Shown here one piece after another: positions 25,997-34,586 of a stretch of DNA of 64,000 nt. Source of the stretch: Cronobacter muytjensii ATCC 51329 (GTDB lineage Bacteria; Pseudomonadota; Gammaproteobacteria; Enterobacterales; Enterobacteriaceae); NCBI RefSeq assembly GCF_001277195.1, contig NZ_CP012268.1, positions 4,154,001-4,218,000 of the forward strand, written 5' to 3'. The position numbers and the translations under genes are program-made. Each line of letters starts with the position of its first letter. Position 1 is the first letter of the stretch. The notes beneath the pieces were generated by a model. The model saw nothing but the letters and a program-made list of their open reading frames with translations, was not told where the DNA came from and did no database searches.

Positions 25997-26863
25997 TCAG
26001 GCCGCCAGTTGGTTTAACGCGTTCAGCGTTTGCGGTGAAAGCGTTAATTCTGCGGCCTTGCTGTTTTCATAAAAATGCGCGACTGACGCGGTGCCCGGAA
26101 TTAATAAAATATTCTTTGCGCGTTGTAACAGCCAGGCGAGCGCGACCTGCATCGGGGTGGCGGATAATTGCGCAGCGACAGACGCAAGCGTCGAGGATTG
26201 CAGCGGTGAGAAACCGCCTAACGGGAAAAACGGCACGTATGCAATTCCGGCGTCGGCAAGCTCGTCAATTAACGCCTCGTCGTTGCGATGGACGATGTTA
26301 TACATATTCTGTACGCAGCAAATCGGGGCAATATTCCGCGCCTCGGCGACCTGACCGGGCGTGACGTTGCTTAAGCCAATATGTTTAATCAGCCCCTTTT
26401 CTTTTAATTTCACCAGTACCGACAGCGGCGCTTCGATTGACCCTTCCGCCGGACCATGCACGTCGAACATCGCGCGCAGATTAACAATGTCCAGCGCGTC
26501 GAGTTTCAGATTGCGCAGATTATCATGCACCGCCTGAGTTAATTCCTCAGCGGAAAACGCCGGGTTCCACGAGCCGTCATTGCCGCGTTTCGCCCCCACT
26601 TTCGTAACAATCGTCAGGTCGCCGCGATAGGGATATAACGCTTCGCAAATCAGTTGATTCGTAATATGCGGCCCGTAAAAATCACTGGTATCGATATGAT
26701 TTACGCCTGCCTCGACGGCGGCGCGTAATACGCTAAGCGCCGTGCTTTTATCTTTCGGCGGCCCAAATACGCCAGGCCCTGCCAGCTGCATCGCGCCGTA
26801 ACCAAACCGTTTGACTTCACGGTTGCCCAGTAAATAAGTTCCGCTCTTTTCAATACTGTTCAT
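25997..26863 (-). CDS. Aldo/keto reductase
   Basis: A 288-residue NADPH-dependent oxidoreductase with a TIM barrel. Motifs are FGYGAMQLAGPGVFGPP, GVNHIDTSDFYGPH (Asp and Tyr of the active site), TKVGAKRG (catalytic Lys), and LIPGTASVAHFYEN for coenzyme phosphate binding. The frame stays open 52 codons upstream, across the operator and into tetR; the ATG at 26863 gives the usual family N-terminus. It is divergent from a TetR regulator that probably represses it. Confidence 0.85.
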   Translation of the reverse strand: MNSIEKSGTYLLGNREVKRFGYGAMQLAGPGVFGPPKDKSTALSVLRAAVEAGVNHIDTSDFYGPHITNQLICEALYPYRGDLTIVTKVGAKRGNDGSWNPAFSAEELTQAVHDNLRNLKLDALDIVNLRAMFDVHGPAEGSIEAPLSVLVKLKEKGLIKHIGLSNVTPGQVAEARNIAPICCVQNMYNIVHRNDEALIDELADAGIAYVPFFPLGGFSPLQSSTLASVAAQLSATPMQVALAWLLQRAKNILLIPGTASVAHFYENSKAAELTLSPQTLNALNQLAA

Positions 26864-26905
26864 AACGCCTGCTTGCTGTATCGGTGGTGAGGAAGTATTA
26901 GTATA

Positions 26906-26919
26906 TGAAGCATCCTTCA
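26906..26919. promoter_or_regulatory. Candidate TetR operator
   Basis: Inverted repeat TGAAG-catc-CTTCA in the 75-bp region between the divergent aldo/keto reductase and tetR genes, positioned to block both promoters. Confidence 0.45.
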
Positions 26920-26938
26920 GTTTAAGAATTCGCATTCC

Positions 26939-27559
26939 ATGAAGACGACCGCAGCCCCCCTTAGCCCGCGTAAAATGCCTGTCCAGCGCCGTTCTGTCGC
27001 AACGGTGGAGGCGCTTCATACGGCAACCATTCAGGTTTTAGTGAATGAAGGATTAAGCCGCTGTACGACAACGCGTGTCGCAAACCGCGCCGGGATGTCC
27101 GTCGGCAGCCTTTATCAGTATTACCCTAATCGCGACGCGCTCCTTTCCGGCGTGCTGGGGTTGCACTTAACTAAAATTGCCGACGCGCTCGACGCCGCTT
27201 GTATTTCCGCACGCGGTAAACCTGTCGCGGAAATGGCAAGGACGATAGTGCGGGCTTATCTGAGCCTGAAATTAGCCAATCCTGATGAGTCAAAAGCGCT
27301 ATACGCCGTTGCGGCAGAGCGCGACGGCGCGCGTCTGATGGGCGTGATTTATCAGCGGATGGTTAACGCCATAGCGCAAATGCTCGCCACCGCGCCGGAT
27401 AACACGTTCCCCGACCCGGTTTTTACCGCGCATCTCGCGCTTGGCGTCATAACCGGCCCGACGAAGGCATTTCTCGAAGGATTTATTCCACCGGGCTACA
27501 CGGAACAATTTCAGACGCACTTATCCCGCCTGCTGGCGGGGTATTTGCAAGGCGTGTAA
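26939..27559 (+). CDS. TetR-family transcriptional regulator
   Basis: A 206-residue one-component repressor. The N-terminal helix-turn-helix is TTTRVANRAGMSVGSLYQYYPNRDALL (residues 42-68), followed by a helical ligand domain. The start at 26939 has no strong ribosome site and an internal ATG at 26975 is possible. Divergent from the aldo/keto reductase, it likely responds to an aldehyde, quinone or similar compound handled by that enzyme. The 253 bp that follow are AT-rich with no gene recognised, and mark the edge of the accessory module downstream. Confidence 0.85.
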   Translation: MKTTAAPLSPRKMPVQRRSVATVEALHTATIQVLVNEGLSRCTTTRVANRAGMSVGSLYQYYPNRDALLSGVLGLHLTKIADALDAACISARGKPVAEMARTIVRAYLSLKLANPDESKALYAVAAERDGARLMGVIYQRMVNAIAQMLATAPDNTFPDPVFTAHLALGVITGPTKAFLEGFIPPGYTEQFQTHLSRLLAGYLQGV

Positions 27560-27812
27560 AGGGGAAGGGGATTGACAGAAGGCGTAACGGCATCGATTAA
27601 TGTATTAATAATATAGTGGTTGGTTTCGTATTTTTTGCGTGAATGCGTAGAGTACTTTTTTAATTTTAGTCAAAGATATCGCTATTACAAAATATCTCTT
27701 TTTTACTTTTTAATCTGATTTACGCTAAATAATCACGCCAGTGTTTTTAATTTATTTGGTTGGGAAATACCTGGCAGGATTACATGGCTATGGTTAATAA
27801 AAGGAGATAATT

Positions 27813-28304
27813 ATGGCAGTTCCGGCACATTTATGGCTCTACGACGCCTCAGGCGTGTTAATTGCTGGCGGTTCCGACGTCACTGGACGTGAGGGCAGCA
27901 TAGAGATCCAGAGTTTTGGGCATGGGCTGGCAGTGCCTTATGATGGTAATACCGGCAGGCTGACCGCCACGCGTGTTCATAATCTGATGAATATTGAAAA
28001 AGAGTTCGATAAATCCTCTCCTTATCTTTATCGGGCTGTTGCCACCAGCGAAAACCTTCAGCAGGCAATTATTCGCTGGTATCGAATAAACCGGGCCGGA
28101 ATGGAAGAGGAGTTTTTCCAGATGGTGCTCGAATCGGTCAGGATTACGGGTATTCATCCTAATATGCAAAATTTTAAACACCCAGAAGGACTTCTTTCCA
28201 CACCCGTAGAATCCGTGGCCCTGATATACAGTAAAATCACGTGGAAATACCTGAATGGTAATATTCAGTATACGGACCAATGGAACAGTCAGGTTTATGC
28301 TTAG
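27813..28304 (+). CDS. hcp: Type VI secretion Hcp tube protein
   Basis: Hcp rings stack into the inner tube of the type VI secretion system and carry small effectors in their lumen. The 163-residue product keeps the family pattern: MAVPAHLWLYD, DVTGREGSIEIQSFGHGL, TGRLTATRVH, KSSPYLYRAVATSENL and KITWKYLNGNIQYTDQWN. AAGGAG lies before the ATG. No other secretion-apparatus gene is in the window, so it is an orphan Hcp, AT-rich, nine bases upstream of its presumed effector. It probably serves a secretion system encoded elsewhere. Confidence 0.92.
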   Translation: MAVPAHLWLYDASGVLIAGGSDVTGREGSIEIQSFGHGLAVPYDGNTGRLTATRVHNLMNIEKEFDKSSPYLYRAVATSENLQQAIIRWYRINRAGMEEEFFQMVLESVRITGIHPNMQNFKHPEGLLSTPVESVALIYSKITWKYLNGNIQYTDQWNSQVYA

Positions 28305-28313
28305 GATGGCGAT

Positions 28314-28829
28314 ATGATTTCTTGCGAACTCAATTACAACGAAAAAACATCTGATGGCAGATTGATTTTGCGCTGCGCCGGTGTAGGCTCTTTCCCGGTT
28401 TTTTCAGGGCTGGGGAGTTATAAAAACACCCTTGAATTTGCCGGCAGGCGTAATGGGCCGATTCCGTTGGGGAGATACTGGATTGTTGAGCGGCCACGAG
28501 GAGGACCTTATTCGAGGTATCGTACGTGGCAGAAAAAGAGAGATACAGGGAATCTCTATAATGAGTGGTTTGCTTTATTCAGGCAGGACGGCTTTATTGA
28601 TGATCAAACGTTCGTAGACGGGACTTTTCGTGGAAGCTTTCGTCTTCATCCATTGCGGCCAGACGGCACCGGTGTTTCTGACGGTTGCGTGACGTTTTAT
28701 AACCGATCGGATTTTTACATATTAAGAAGAGCACTGTTAAAATCAGTAAGATATGTGGTCCACTGTAGCGGTTTGAAGGCGTATGGACAATTAAATGTTA
28801 TAGGGATGCCTTATGCCAGATTATCCTAA
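28314..28829 (+). CDS. Tlde1-like type VI L,D-transpeptidase effector (DUF2778)
   Basis: A 171-residue protein of the DUF2778 family. Its Salmonella member Tlde1 is a type VI effector that acts on peptidoglycan tetrapeptides in the periplasm of rival cells. The catalytic pair is visible as H112 in FRLHPLRP and C125 in VSDGCVTF, with the core GRRNGPIPLGRYWIVERP at about 44-61. There is no signal peptide, as expected for a cargo loaded into Hcp or a spike. It is nine bases after hcp and overlaps the next reading frame by 17 bases, the usual Hcp-effector-immunity order. Confidence 0.85.
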   Translation: MISCELNYNEKTSDGRLILRCAGVGSFPVFSGLGSYKNTLEFAGRRNGPIPLGRYWIVERPRGGPYSRYRTWQKKRDTGNLYNEWFALFRQDGFIDDQTFVDGTFRGSFRLHPLRPDGTGVSDGCVTFYNRSDFYILRRALLKSVRYVVHCSGLKAYGQLNVIGMPYARLS

Positions 28830-29305
28830 GACCTTCTTATATAAATTGTCATTACTGGCGGCGTTAATCACTATACCGTTAATTAATATCTTTTTTGTAG
28901 GTATGGGGAGCTATGGCGAGGGAATAAATCCGGTTGCTTCTGTAAGTCTTTTCCTTTTATTAAATATTTTTTTTATGGGGATTGATTATCCGGCTTGTCG
29001 GTTGGTGGTCCTGGAACAGGCTTATAAAAGGCAGTGTTTATTACGGTATATTACTTCTTGTCTGGCTTTTTTCTGAACTGGATTACGCGTCAAGTTATCT
29101 CGCCTGGTATCTTGTTAATCATTATTCTTCGGCAAAACAAATAATTGATCTTGAAGGACAAATGGATACGCTGTTTGAGCTGTTTTTTGTGAGTTCTACC
29201 ACTATTCTGACCTTACTGTTATTTGCCTTAATAATTAGAGTGACAGAAAAAATACTCAGGAGGAGAAGAGAGGCGGGCATTCAGCAGAAGGGCTACACAT
29301 CATAA
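28813..29305 (+). pseudogene. Membrane immunity protein for the Tlde1-like effector, frame-broken at a T8 tract
   Basis: Two overlapping frames join into one sensible protein. Frame 1 runs from ATG 28813 to a stop at 29076, and frame 2 is open from 28964 to 29305. They meet at eight Ts (28967-28974); with seven Ts they would give a continuous protein of about 163 residues with about four hydrophobic helices and a basic tail. Position and overlap argue that it is the immunity partner of the effector. It may be a true null, a phase-variable switch, a product of transcript slippage, or a sequencing error. Confidence 0.6.
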
Positions 29306-29319
29306 ACCAGGAAAAGCAT

Positions 29320-29340
29320 TTTGGCGGAAGATCACAGGAG
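29320..29340. repeat. Distal attachment site of the satellite
   Basis: A 21-bp copy of the selC 3' end, core TGGCGGAAGATCACAGGAG, identical to 41577-41597. It lies 14 bp past the end of the type VI immunity frame, so the Hcp module is outside the satellite. Confidence 0.9.
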
Positions 29341-30207
29341 CGGCATATGATGCGCAACATCTTGTATTTATTAGTTTTTTAAATGCAAAACCTATTTTTT
29401 ATACACATGCTTATACACATTTGTTTGATTAAAAAGTGTTATGAATTAAGTATCAGTGGCCGCTCTTATCTAAAAAATTTTTTCTGGAAAAATTATTCAC
29501 ACTGTTCACCCTATAATTTTTTGTTTTACTTTCAATGATATAAATAGAGAGTGGTCAGTGAGCAGTTAAGGGTTTACCGTTCATCGCCACAGGCCACAGG
29601 CCACAGGTACAACTGTTATAGTCTGCTGCGAGCGAGATGCGGACATCCTGAAGTCAATAGCACGATATCCACTGGATATATAAAAGATGTGGCGAAACTC
29701 GCGGGAGTTTTGAATAGAAACGCACTATTGCCGTTTCCCGACGAATGATGTGTTATTAGGTGCCGCATACAGCGCGAAATTCCTAGATCTGTTAGAATCC
29801 AGCCGGATAAGAGTATCGTCTCTTAATCCGCTCGATGCTTGGCGGATCTATACTGGACAAAACCTCCAATATAAAAATGCAGTGTTGTTCGTCACAGTAG
29901 TATAAATGTGAGCGCTGGCATCGAAACTTCCATGTCGCTTTCTACCGGGCAAGAGGGCTGGCTGTAATCGCGTATTAATGGATGGCTCCCATTGCAGGGT
30001 GTCAAGTCAGCGCAAATGGCTTTACAAGGTTGTGAATACTCCAGAGGTGTAGGCAGTCCGCAAAAAAGGTATCTCTTATTCATTTATTTTGAACTTTGTA
30101 AAAGTGTTATAGCTTTTTGTTACAGTTTTTTCTGATGACGATTTTGTCTTTAACCTTGCATAATAGTAAAAAAATCTTTTGACGCGTTAAGGGATAAGGG
30201 AGTGTTC
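29341..30207. other. AT-rich gene-poor left arm of the satellite
   Basis: There is no convincing gene in these 867 bp. They hold two direct TATACACAT integrase arm sites (29400-29408, 29412-29420), a triple 7-bp tandem repeat GCCACAG (29586-29606), and one short stretch (29680-29709) whose plus-strand translation, IKDVAKLAGV, equals the start of a LacI-family helix-turn-helix. That stretch is probably a relic. The promoter of the toxin gene lies near the right end. Confidence 0.6.
29400..29420. promoter_or_regulatory. Integrase arm-type sites, left end
   Basis: Two direct TATACACAT repeats 12 bp apart. The same 9-mer occurs beside int near the other end, at 41448-41456 and inverted at 41415-41423 and 41432-41440. 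Confidence 0.5.
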
Positions 30208-31131
30208 ATGAGCAGTCGAAAAAAATTCAGGCCACATATTATGCGGATTGGCTCCACAGTGGGGGAGTGTGGCAACAACAAGCCTGAAGAGGTTTTATGG
30301 TTTCAGCAAACGCTCAGTGAGTCCGGCTATCAAGAACTAACCGGGCGAGATGTTAAGATTACTGGCCAGTGTGACAAAGATACAATTGATGGCATCCGTT
30401 GGTTTCAGAATATGCTCTCTATGAAGCCTACTGGTATGATCCATCCCGGAGACATCTGGCTTCAGGAAGCGATAAATAATGTTATTTTACAACCCTGGCG
30501 TAAGACTGTCGGGGCGGTACAGCTAAGTGTGCCTGAAGGCCAGGTTACCTTTGATGCTGAAGGGAATGATTATGTCTTTCCGGATTATGCTCCCAAGAGA
30601 GCGCCTAAAAGAACAGGTTTTTTTTCCCGGATACTGCATTGGCCTGGTGGTGTGTCTGGCGTCACACTAGGGCGCGGTTATGACATGAAAATGCGGACTG
30701 CCGGCGAGATTTTTTCAACATTGCGAAGTATTGGTATAGAAGAATATCGTGCGGTGATTGCGTCAAATGCTGCATACCTTAGCGGAAGGCAGGCAAAGCT
30801 TTTTGTCGAAACCACATGGCAGTTATTTGGGGAGATAAGCTATGCTCAGCAGATTGAATTATTCAAGCGTTCTTATTTAGAGAAAAAGAATTACGCATAC
30901 CACTTTTACGTCAAAACAGCGACAACAAAACCGAATGCACCATCATGGGATGAGCTTGATCAGAAAATTAAAGATGTTCTTGTCGATATTTTTTATCAGG
31001 GCACGCGATATCCAGCCAGCTTAGTTGAGGCTGCATTAGCGGGCAAAACAGCGCTTATAAAGTTCATTCGGGAAGACCCAGCCCTGATGCGTTATGAACC
31101 TGCAAGGCAAAGAATCAGGTATTTACAATGA
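30208..31131 (+). CDS. Peptidoglycan-binding lysozyme-like toxin, probable type VI effector
   Basis: A 307-residue protein with no signal peptide. Residues about 15-90 are a peptidoglycan-binding domain (VLWFQQTLSESGY, DGIRWFQNMLSMKPTG). Residues about 112-307 resemble the T4-lysozyme/pesticin fold, with a likely catalytic E118 in FDAEGND, then T153 and D159 in SGVTLGRGYDM, and DVLVDIFYQGTRYP near the end. Together these suggest a muramidase delivered into another cell's periplasm. AAGGGAG favours the ATG at 30208 over a GTG six bases earlier. It overlaps its presumed immunity gene by four bases. Confidence 0.75.
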   Translation: MSSRKKFRPHIMRIGSTVGECGNNKPEEVLWFQQTLSESGYQELTGRDVKITGQCDKDTIDGIRWFQNMLSMKPTGMIHPGDIWLQEAINNVILQPWRKTVGAVQLSVPEGQVTFDAEGNDYVFPDYAPKRAPKRTGFFSRILHWPGGVSGVTLGRGYDMKMRTAGEIFSTLRSIGIEEYRAVIASNAAYLSGRQAKLFVETTWQLFGEISYAQQIELFKRSYLEKKNYAYHFYVKTATTKPNAPSWDELDQKIKDVLVDIFYQGTRYPASLVEAALAGKTALIKFIREDPALMRYEPARQRIRYLQ

Positions 31132-31586
31132 AAAAAACATTGATAACGATTATTTTAATGGCCTTATTTCCGTCAGCTTACAGTGCTGAAAAATTAGACA
31201 TTATAGCTGGCCCAGAAATTGATAATTGTTGGCGTAATAATGCTGACCGAGGAAAAGCTTCTGAATGTTTAAATGCTCTTAGTGACAAAAGTAATAAGGA
31301 AATGGACGAGTTAATTGCCAAAACAGTCAGGCAAATTAAAGAGAACAATAGTGGTCCCGTTTACAAAAGTGAGGATCCTCAACAGACCATTGGCGACGTC
31401 TTCAGTAACCTTTTCCTTGACTCGCAAAATTCTTGGAAGGAGTATCGTAAGACTCTCTGTTTAGGCGTTGGTTCGCAAATCGGGAAAGATGCCTACGACT
31501 ACTGGCCTTATATTTATCAGTGCCAAATCAACCTAAATAAAAGGCATGTTGAAGAGATTAAAATGATTCGCGCAGATGAAAAGTAA
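31128..31586 (+). CDS. Periplasmic LprI-like (DUF1311) immunity protein
   Basis: A 152-residue precursor with a signal peptide (MKKTLITIILMALFPSAYSA) and a small helical, cysteine-paired domain with the pattern SWKEYRKTLC and YQCQINLNKRHVEEI, like lysozyme-inhibitor LprI proteins. A secreted lysozyme inhibitor coupled by an ATGA overlap to a lysozyme-like toxin fits periplasmic self-protection. The 295 bp between it and the alpha terminator hold no convincing gene. Confidence 0.75.
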   Translation: MKKTLITIILMALFPSAYSAEKLDIIAGPEIDNCWRNNADRGKASECLNALSDKSNKEMDELIAKTVRQIKENNSGPVYKSEDPQQTIGDVFSNLFLDSQNSWKEYRKTLCLGVGSQIGKDAYDYWPYIYQCQINLNKRHVEEIKMIRADEK

Positions 31587-31881
31587 ATGACTTCATAAAA
31601 TGAACGTGATTGTGCGCTAAGTGAATATTTATAGTTCAGCTGGTTTAAGCAAGTTTAAGCCAGCTAATTAATTTATTTGCGGCAGGATATTATCGTAATA
31701 GTGGTTGAGAGACATGCTTCCTATCTAAAAATAGGAAGTAACGTCGCTCTAACACTGAGCGGGTTGATCGCTTTTATGCTAAAAAAATTTTTATCTGCAA
31801 AATGCTCAATAGATGCTTTTGTAATGTACTTTTATCAGGTTAGTAGGAGAATAGTTACTGCTGAGTATGACCAAGGTGCCA

Positions 31882-31910
31882 GTAATAAAAAGACCGGCAG
31901 AGGCCGGTCT
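31882..31910 (-). terminator. Terminator of the alpha operon
   Basis: An 8-bp stem (31891-31898 with 31903-31910) with a 4-base loop is followed on the minus strand by TTTTATTA, seven bases past the alpha stop. Confidence 0.85.
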
Positions 31911-31917
31911 GAGTGGG

Positions 31918-34251
31918 TCATGGCGATGCGGGTTCGTTGCATTTCGGTAGCCAGTCGCCGTTGCTTTCATCCTTAAGTGTCAGGTTCGTCTGAGTGCCCT
32001 GTCTGGTGTGACGCTTTTCATAATTCAGTCCGTACTCTTTCAACATCACCGGCAGCCCCAGCCCGAACATTTTCAGGCTCAGCACATTCCTGTAGCCGTT
32101 GGCCTCCATATAGACCAGATAGGCGTGATAGAGATAATTACGGGGCTGGCGGGGCACAATATTCGCATTACCCATAAACATACCGTTCGTCTGCGGCAGC
32201 GCTTCCAGATAGCCGCAAAAATCAAACGTCGGGTCAGCATCGCGCTTGATGCTGAGCGCCTCACCGGAGTTCTGCTGCGACTGAAGCAGTGCGCGGGCGG
32301 TCATCGGGTCGCTGAACTTCTGCATCAACTGGCGAACAATCACGGCCAGCTCGCGGGCGATTTTATCCCTGAGCTGCGGGTCGCGTTCTTCCGGCGCAAT
32401 CTGCTCCGGGAAGTGAATAATCACCCGGCGACGGGAGACGCCGCCGCTGCGGTCGGTGAAGCGCATCGGATTATTGTTCACGGCCAGAATGACTGCCGGA
32501 ATATGTGTTGAATACGGGTTCTGATATTTGGGGTCAACCGAAACTGCATCGCCACCGGTGATGGCTTTGAGCCCGGCACCGTCGCCGCTCCATTTTTCCT
32601 GGTCGGGAAGGCGAATGAGCGAGAAGCCGATAAGGGATGCGCGCCTGCGCGGGTCTTCCAGCGTGTCGATATCAGCCGACGTGGCGTTATCCTCACCGGC
32701 AAGCAGGGTCGCAATTTCGGCGAGAATACTTTTCCCGCTGCCGCCCGGCCCGGTCACTTCGAGAAAGAGCTGCCAGTCGTAGCGGTTCGCCAGCACCATA
32801 AAGAGTGCTGCCAGAATCACGTCGCGTTTTTGCGGATTCTGGCTGGCCGCGCGGTCAAGCCAGCGCCAGAAATTCGGCGCGTGGGTCTCCAGCGTTTCTC
32901 CTTCCACCGGCGGGGTAAAATCCACGTCGCACAGCGTGCGCAGCCAGTGTGATTTATGGTGCGGGCTGAATATGCCGCTTTGGGTATCAAGTACCCCGTT
33001 GCGAAAACCAATCAGGCGCCGCGCCGGTGACGCCTGCTGCGGAATAATCAGCTTCAGGGTCTCCACCACCGAGGCAATTCTGCCCGATGAGAACGGGGCG
33101 CGCAGGCGCTGGAACAGCCCGGCCACGTCACGCGCAAATTCGGCTGGCGATACCACCTTCCAGATGCCGCTTTCATAGCGCGACAGGAGCTGGCCGTTCG
33201 CATCCACGGCCAGCGCTTCGCCGTAATGCTCATGTACCCGCATCGCCTTTTCGCTGGCGCTCATGGCGGTAAATTCCGCCTCGCTCATGGTGTCGAACGG
33301 GCTGGCGACTGGCGGCTTAATGGCATCGTAAATCGCCTGACGCGTGGCCTCCTCCCCCTGCTGCACAAACGCATCATTCCAGTCACCAAACACCGGCGGC
33401 AGGGCTACCGTGCCCTCGCAGGCCTCTGCGGCCGCTGCGGCGCTGGTCTGGCCGACACCGTTAAGGTCACGGTCGGCGGCAATCACAATCTGGCAGGCCG
33501 GGTGCTGTTGTCGGGCAAGGCTCGCCAGAGAAAGGAGATTCACGGAGGACAGCGCCACCATGACGGTTTCACCGGTGAGGTGATGCACGGTGAGCGCGGT
33601 CGCATAACCCTCCGCAATCCACAGGCGTTTTCCGGCCTGTTTTTTCCCTTCGATGACATGACATGCCCCTTTGACCTGACCGCCTTTCAGGGTGCGCTTG
33701 AGACCGTCAGTATTAATAAGCTGAAGGTTAACCAGCGTGCCGGTATCGTCATACAGCGGTACGGCCACATCCCCGGCGCGGTACGTGACACCGCCGGTTT
33801 TGTGCATGGTGGTCAGCGTCAGGCATTCGCGGTCAGCCAGCCCCTTGCGGTCCAGGTAGGCGTTACCGGAGGTCAGGCGGACTTTCGTCATGATATCCGC
33901 CGCCAGCGCGGCGGCCGCCCTGCGGCTGGCTTCGGTTTCAGGCTCTGCGGCCGCAATCACTTCCGGGGCAACCGGCGGCAGGTTGCCGGTCACGGCGTCC
34001 ACCTTACGGGCGGCCTCAGCCGGTTTCACACCGAACACTTTTTCGATCAGTTTCAGGCCGTCACCCGCGCCGCACTGGTTGCAGAACCATGTCCCGCGCC
34101 CCTCTTTGTCATCAAAGCGGAAGCGGTCAGAGCCGCCGCATACCGGGCAGGCCTGATGGCGATTTTTAATGACCTTCACGCCCAGCGCCGGGAGAATGCG
34201 CGGCCAGTGGCCGCACGCCTGTTTAACGGTTTCCGTTACGTTCATTTTCAT
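31918..34251 (-). CDS. P4 alpha-type replication protein (primase-helicase)
   Basis: Single protein that recognises the satellite origin, unwinds it and primes synthesis. At 777 residues it equals P4 alpha. Domains: zinc ribbon C35, C38, C57, C60; TOPRIM-like primase with E214 in WIAEGYATAL and D260-R-D262; superfamily 3 helicase with Walker A G501-P-G-G-S-G-K507-S; and a C-terminal origin-binding winged helix. It is last in the operon with orf106 and upstream genes, with a terminator after it. Its ligand would be the GGTGAACAGT iterons at 35.9 kb. Confidence 0.95.
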   Translation of the reverse strand: MKMNVTETVKQACGHWPRILPALGVKVIKNRHQACPVCGGSDRFRFDDKEGRGTWFCNQCGAGDGLKLIEKVFGVKPAEAARKVDAVTGNLPPVAPEVIAAAEPETEASRRAAAALAADIMTKVRLTSGNAYLDRKGLADRECLTLTTMHKTGGVTYRAGDVAVPLYDDTGTLVNLQLINTDGLKRTLKGGQVKGACHVIEGKKQAGKRLWIAEGYATALTVHHLTGETVMVALSSVNLLSLASLARQQHPACQIVIAADRDLNGVGQTSAAAAAEACEGTVALPPVFGDWNDAFVQQGEEATRQAIYDAIKPPVASPFDTMSEAEFTAMSASEKAMRVHEHYGEALAVDANGQLLSRYESGIWKVVSPAEFARDVAGLFQRLRAPFSSGRIASVVETLKLIIPQQASPARRLIGFRNGVLDTQSGIFSPHHKSHWLRTLCDVDFTPPVEGETLETHAPNFWRWLDRAASQNPQKRDVILAALFMVLANRYDWQLFLEVTGPGGSGKSILAEIATLLAGEDNATSADIDTLEDPRRRASLIGFSLIRLPDQEKWSGDGAGLKAITGGDAVSVDPKYQNPYSTHIPAVILAVNNNPMRFTDRSGGVSRRRVIIHFPEQIAPEERDPQLRDKIARELAVIVRQLMQKFSDPMTARALLQSQQNSGEALSIKRDADPTFDFCGYLEALPQTNGMFMGNANIVPRQPRNYLYHAYLVYMEANGYRNVLSLKMFGLGLPVMLKEYGLNYEKRHTRQGTQTNLTLKDESNGDWLPKCNEPASP

Positions 34252-34265
34252 TGTTATTTTCTCCC

Positions 34266-34586
34266 TCAGTGCAGCACAGGCGATGTGATATGGCGGGCGC
34301 AGAGTTCATCCATGACGGCGAGCCCGAGAAAGGAGAGCGACGGTACTGCTTTCAGCGGTCCGGCTTCCATTAAATCCTCCAGCAGCGCACAGGCAATCTG
34401 ACGGCCTTTTTCCTCGCCGTGCTGGCGAAGGTAAAAGCCTTCCAGCTCGTCAGCAATGGCGCTTTCCAGCGCATCAAGGGTGAGGTGCGGGTAGCGGTGC
34501 TGGCGCTCACACGCGGTGAGCCAGGCACAGGCAACGGCGCGGCGGTAAAGGGCCGAGCGCAGCACGGCGGGCAGTACGGGCTTCAT
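34266..34586 (-). CDS. P4 ORF106-like protein (DUF5375)
   Basis: A 106-residue protein of unknown function, the same length as P4 ORF106, in the same place just upstream of alpha. It is soluble and helical, with three cysteines and no signal sequence. The start overlaps the previous gene's stop by four bases and the end is 14 bp before alpha, so it is translated from the alpha message. Confidence 0.85.
   Translation of the reverse strand: MKPVLPAVLRSALYRRAVACAWLTACERQHRYPHLTLDALESAIADELEGFYLRQHGEEKGRQIACALLEDLMEAGPLKAVPSLSFLGLAVMDELCARHITSPVLH

Noticed and set aside
29586..29606. Possible CRISPR-like repeat
   Set aside because: Three tandem 7-bp units with no spacers and no cas genes in the window.
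29892..30083. 63-codon minus-strand frame in the left arm
   Set aside because: No recognisable domain and no clear ribosome site.
31677..31976. 99-codon frame between the immunity gene and alpha
   Set aside because: It runs through the alpha terminator and into alpha on the other strand, with no clear ribosome site and no family likeness.
33226..34401. 391-codon plus-strand open frame
   Set aside because: Antisense to the alpha primase-helicase, which has all its motifs.
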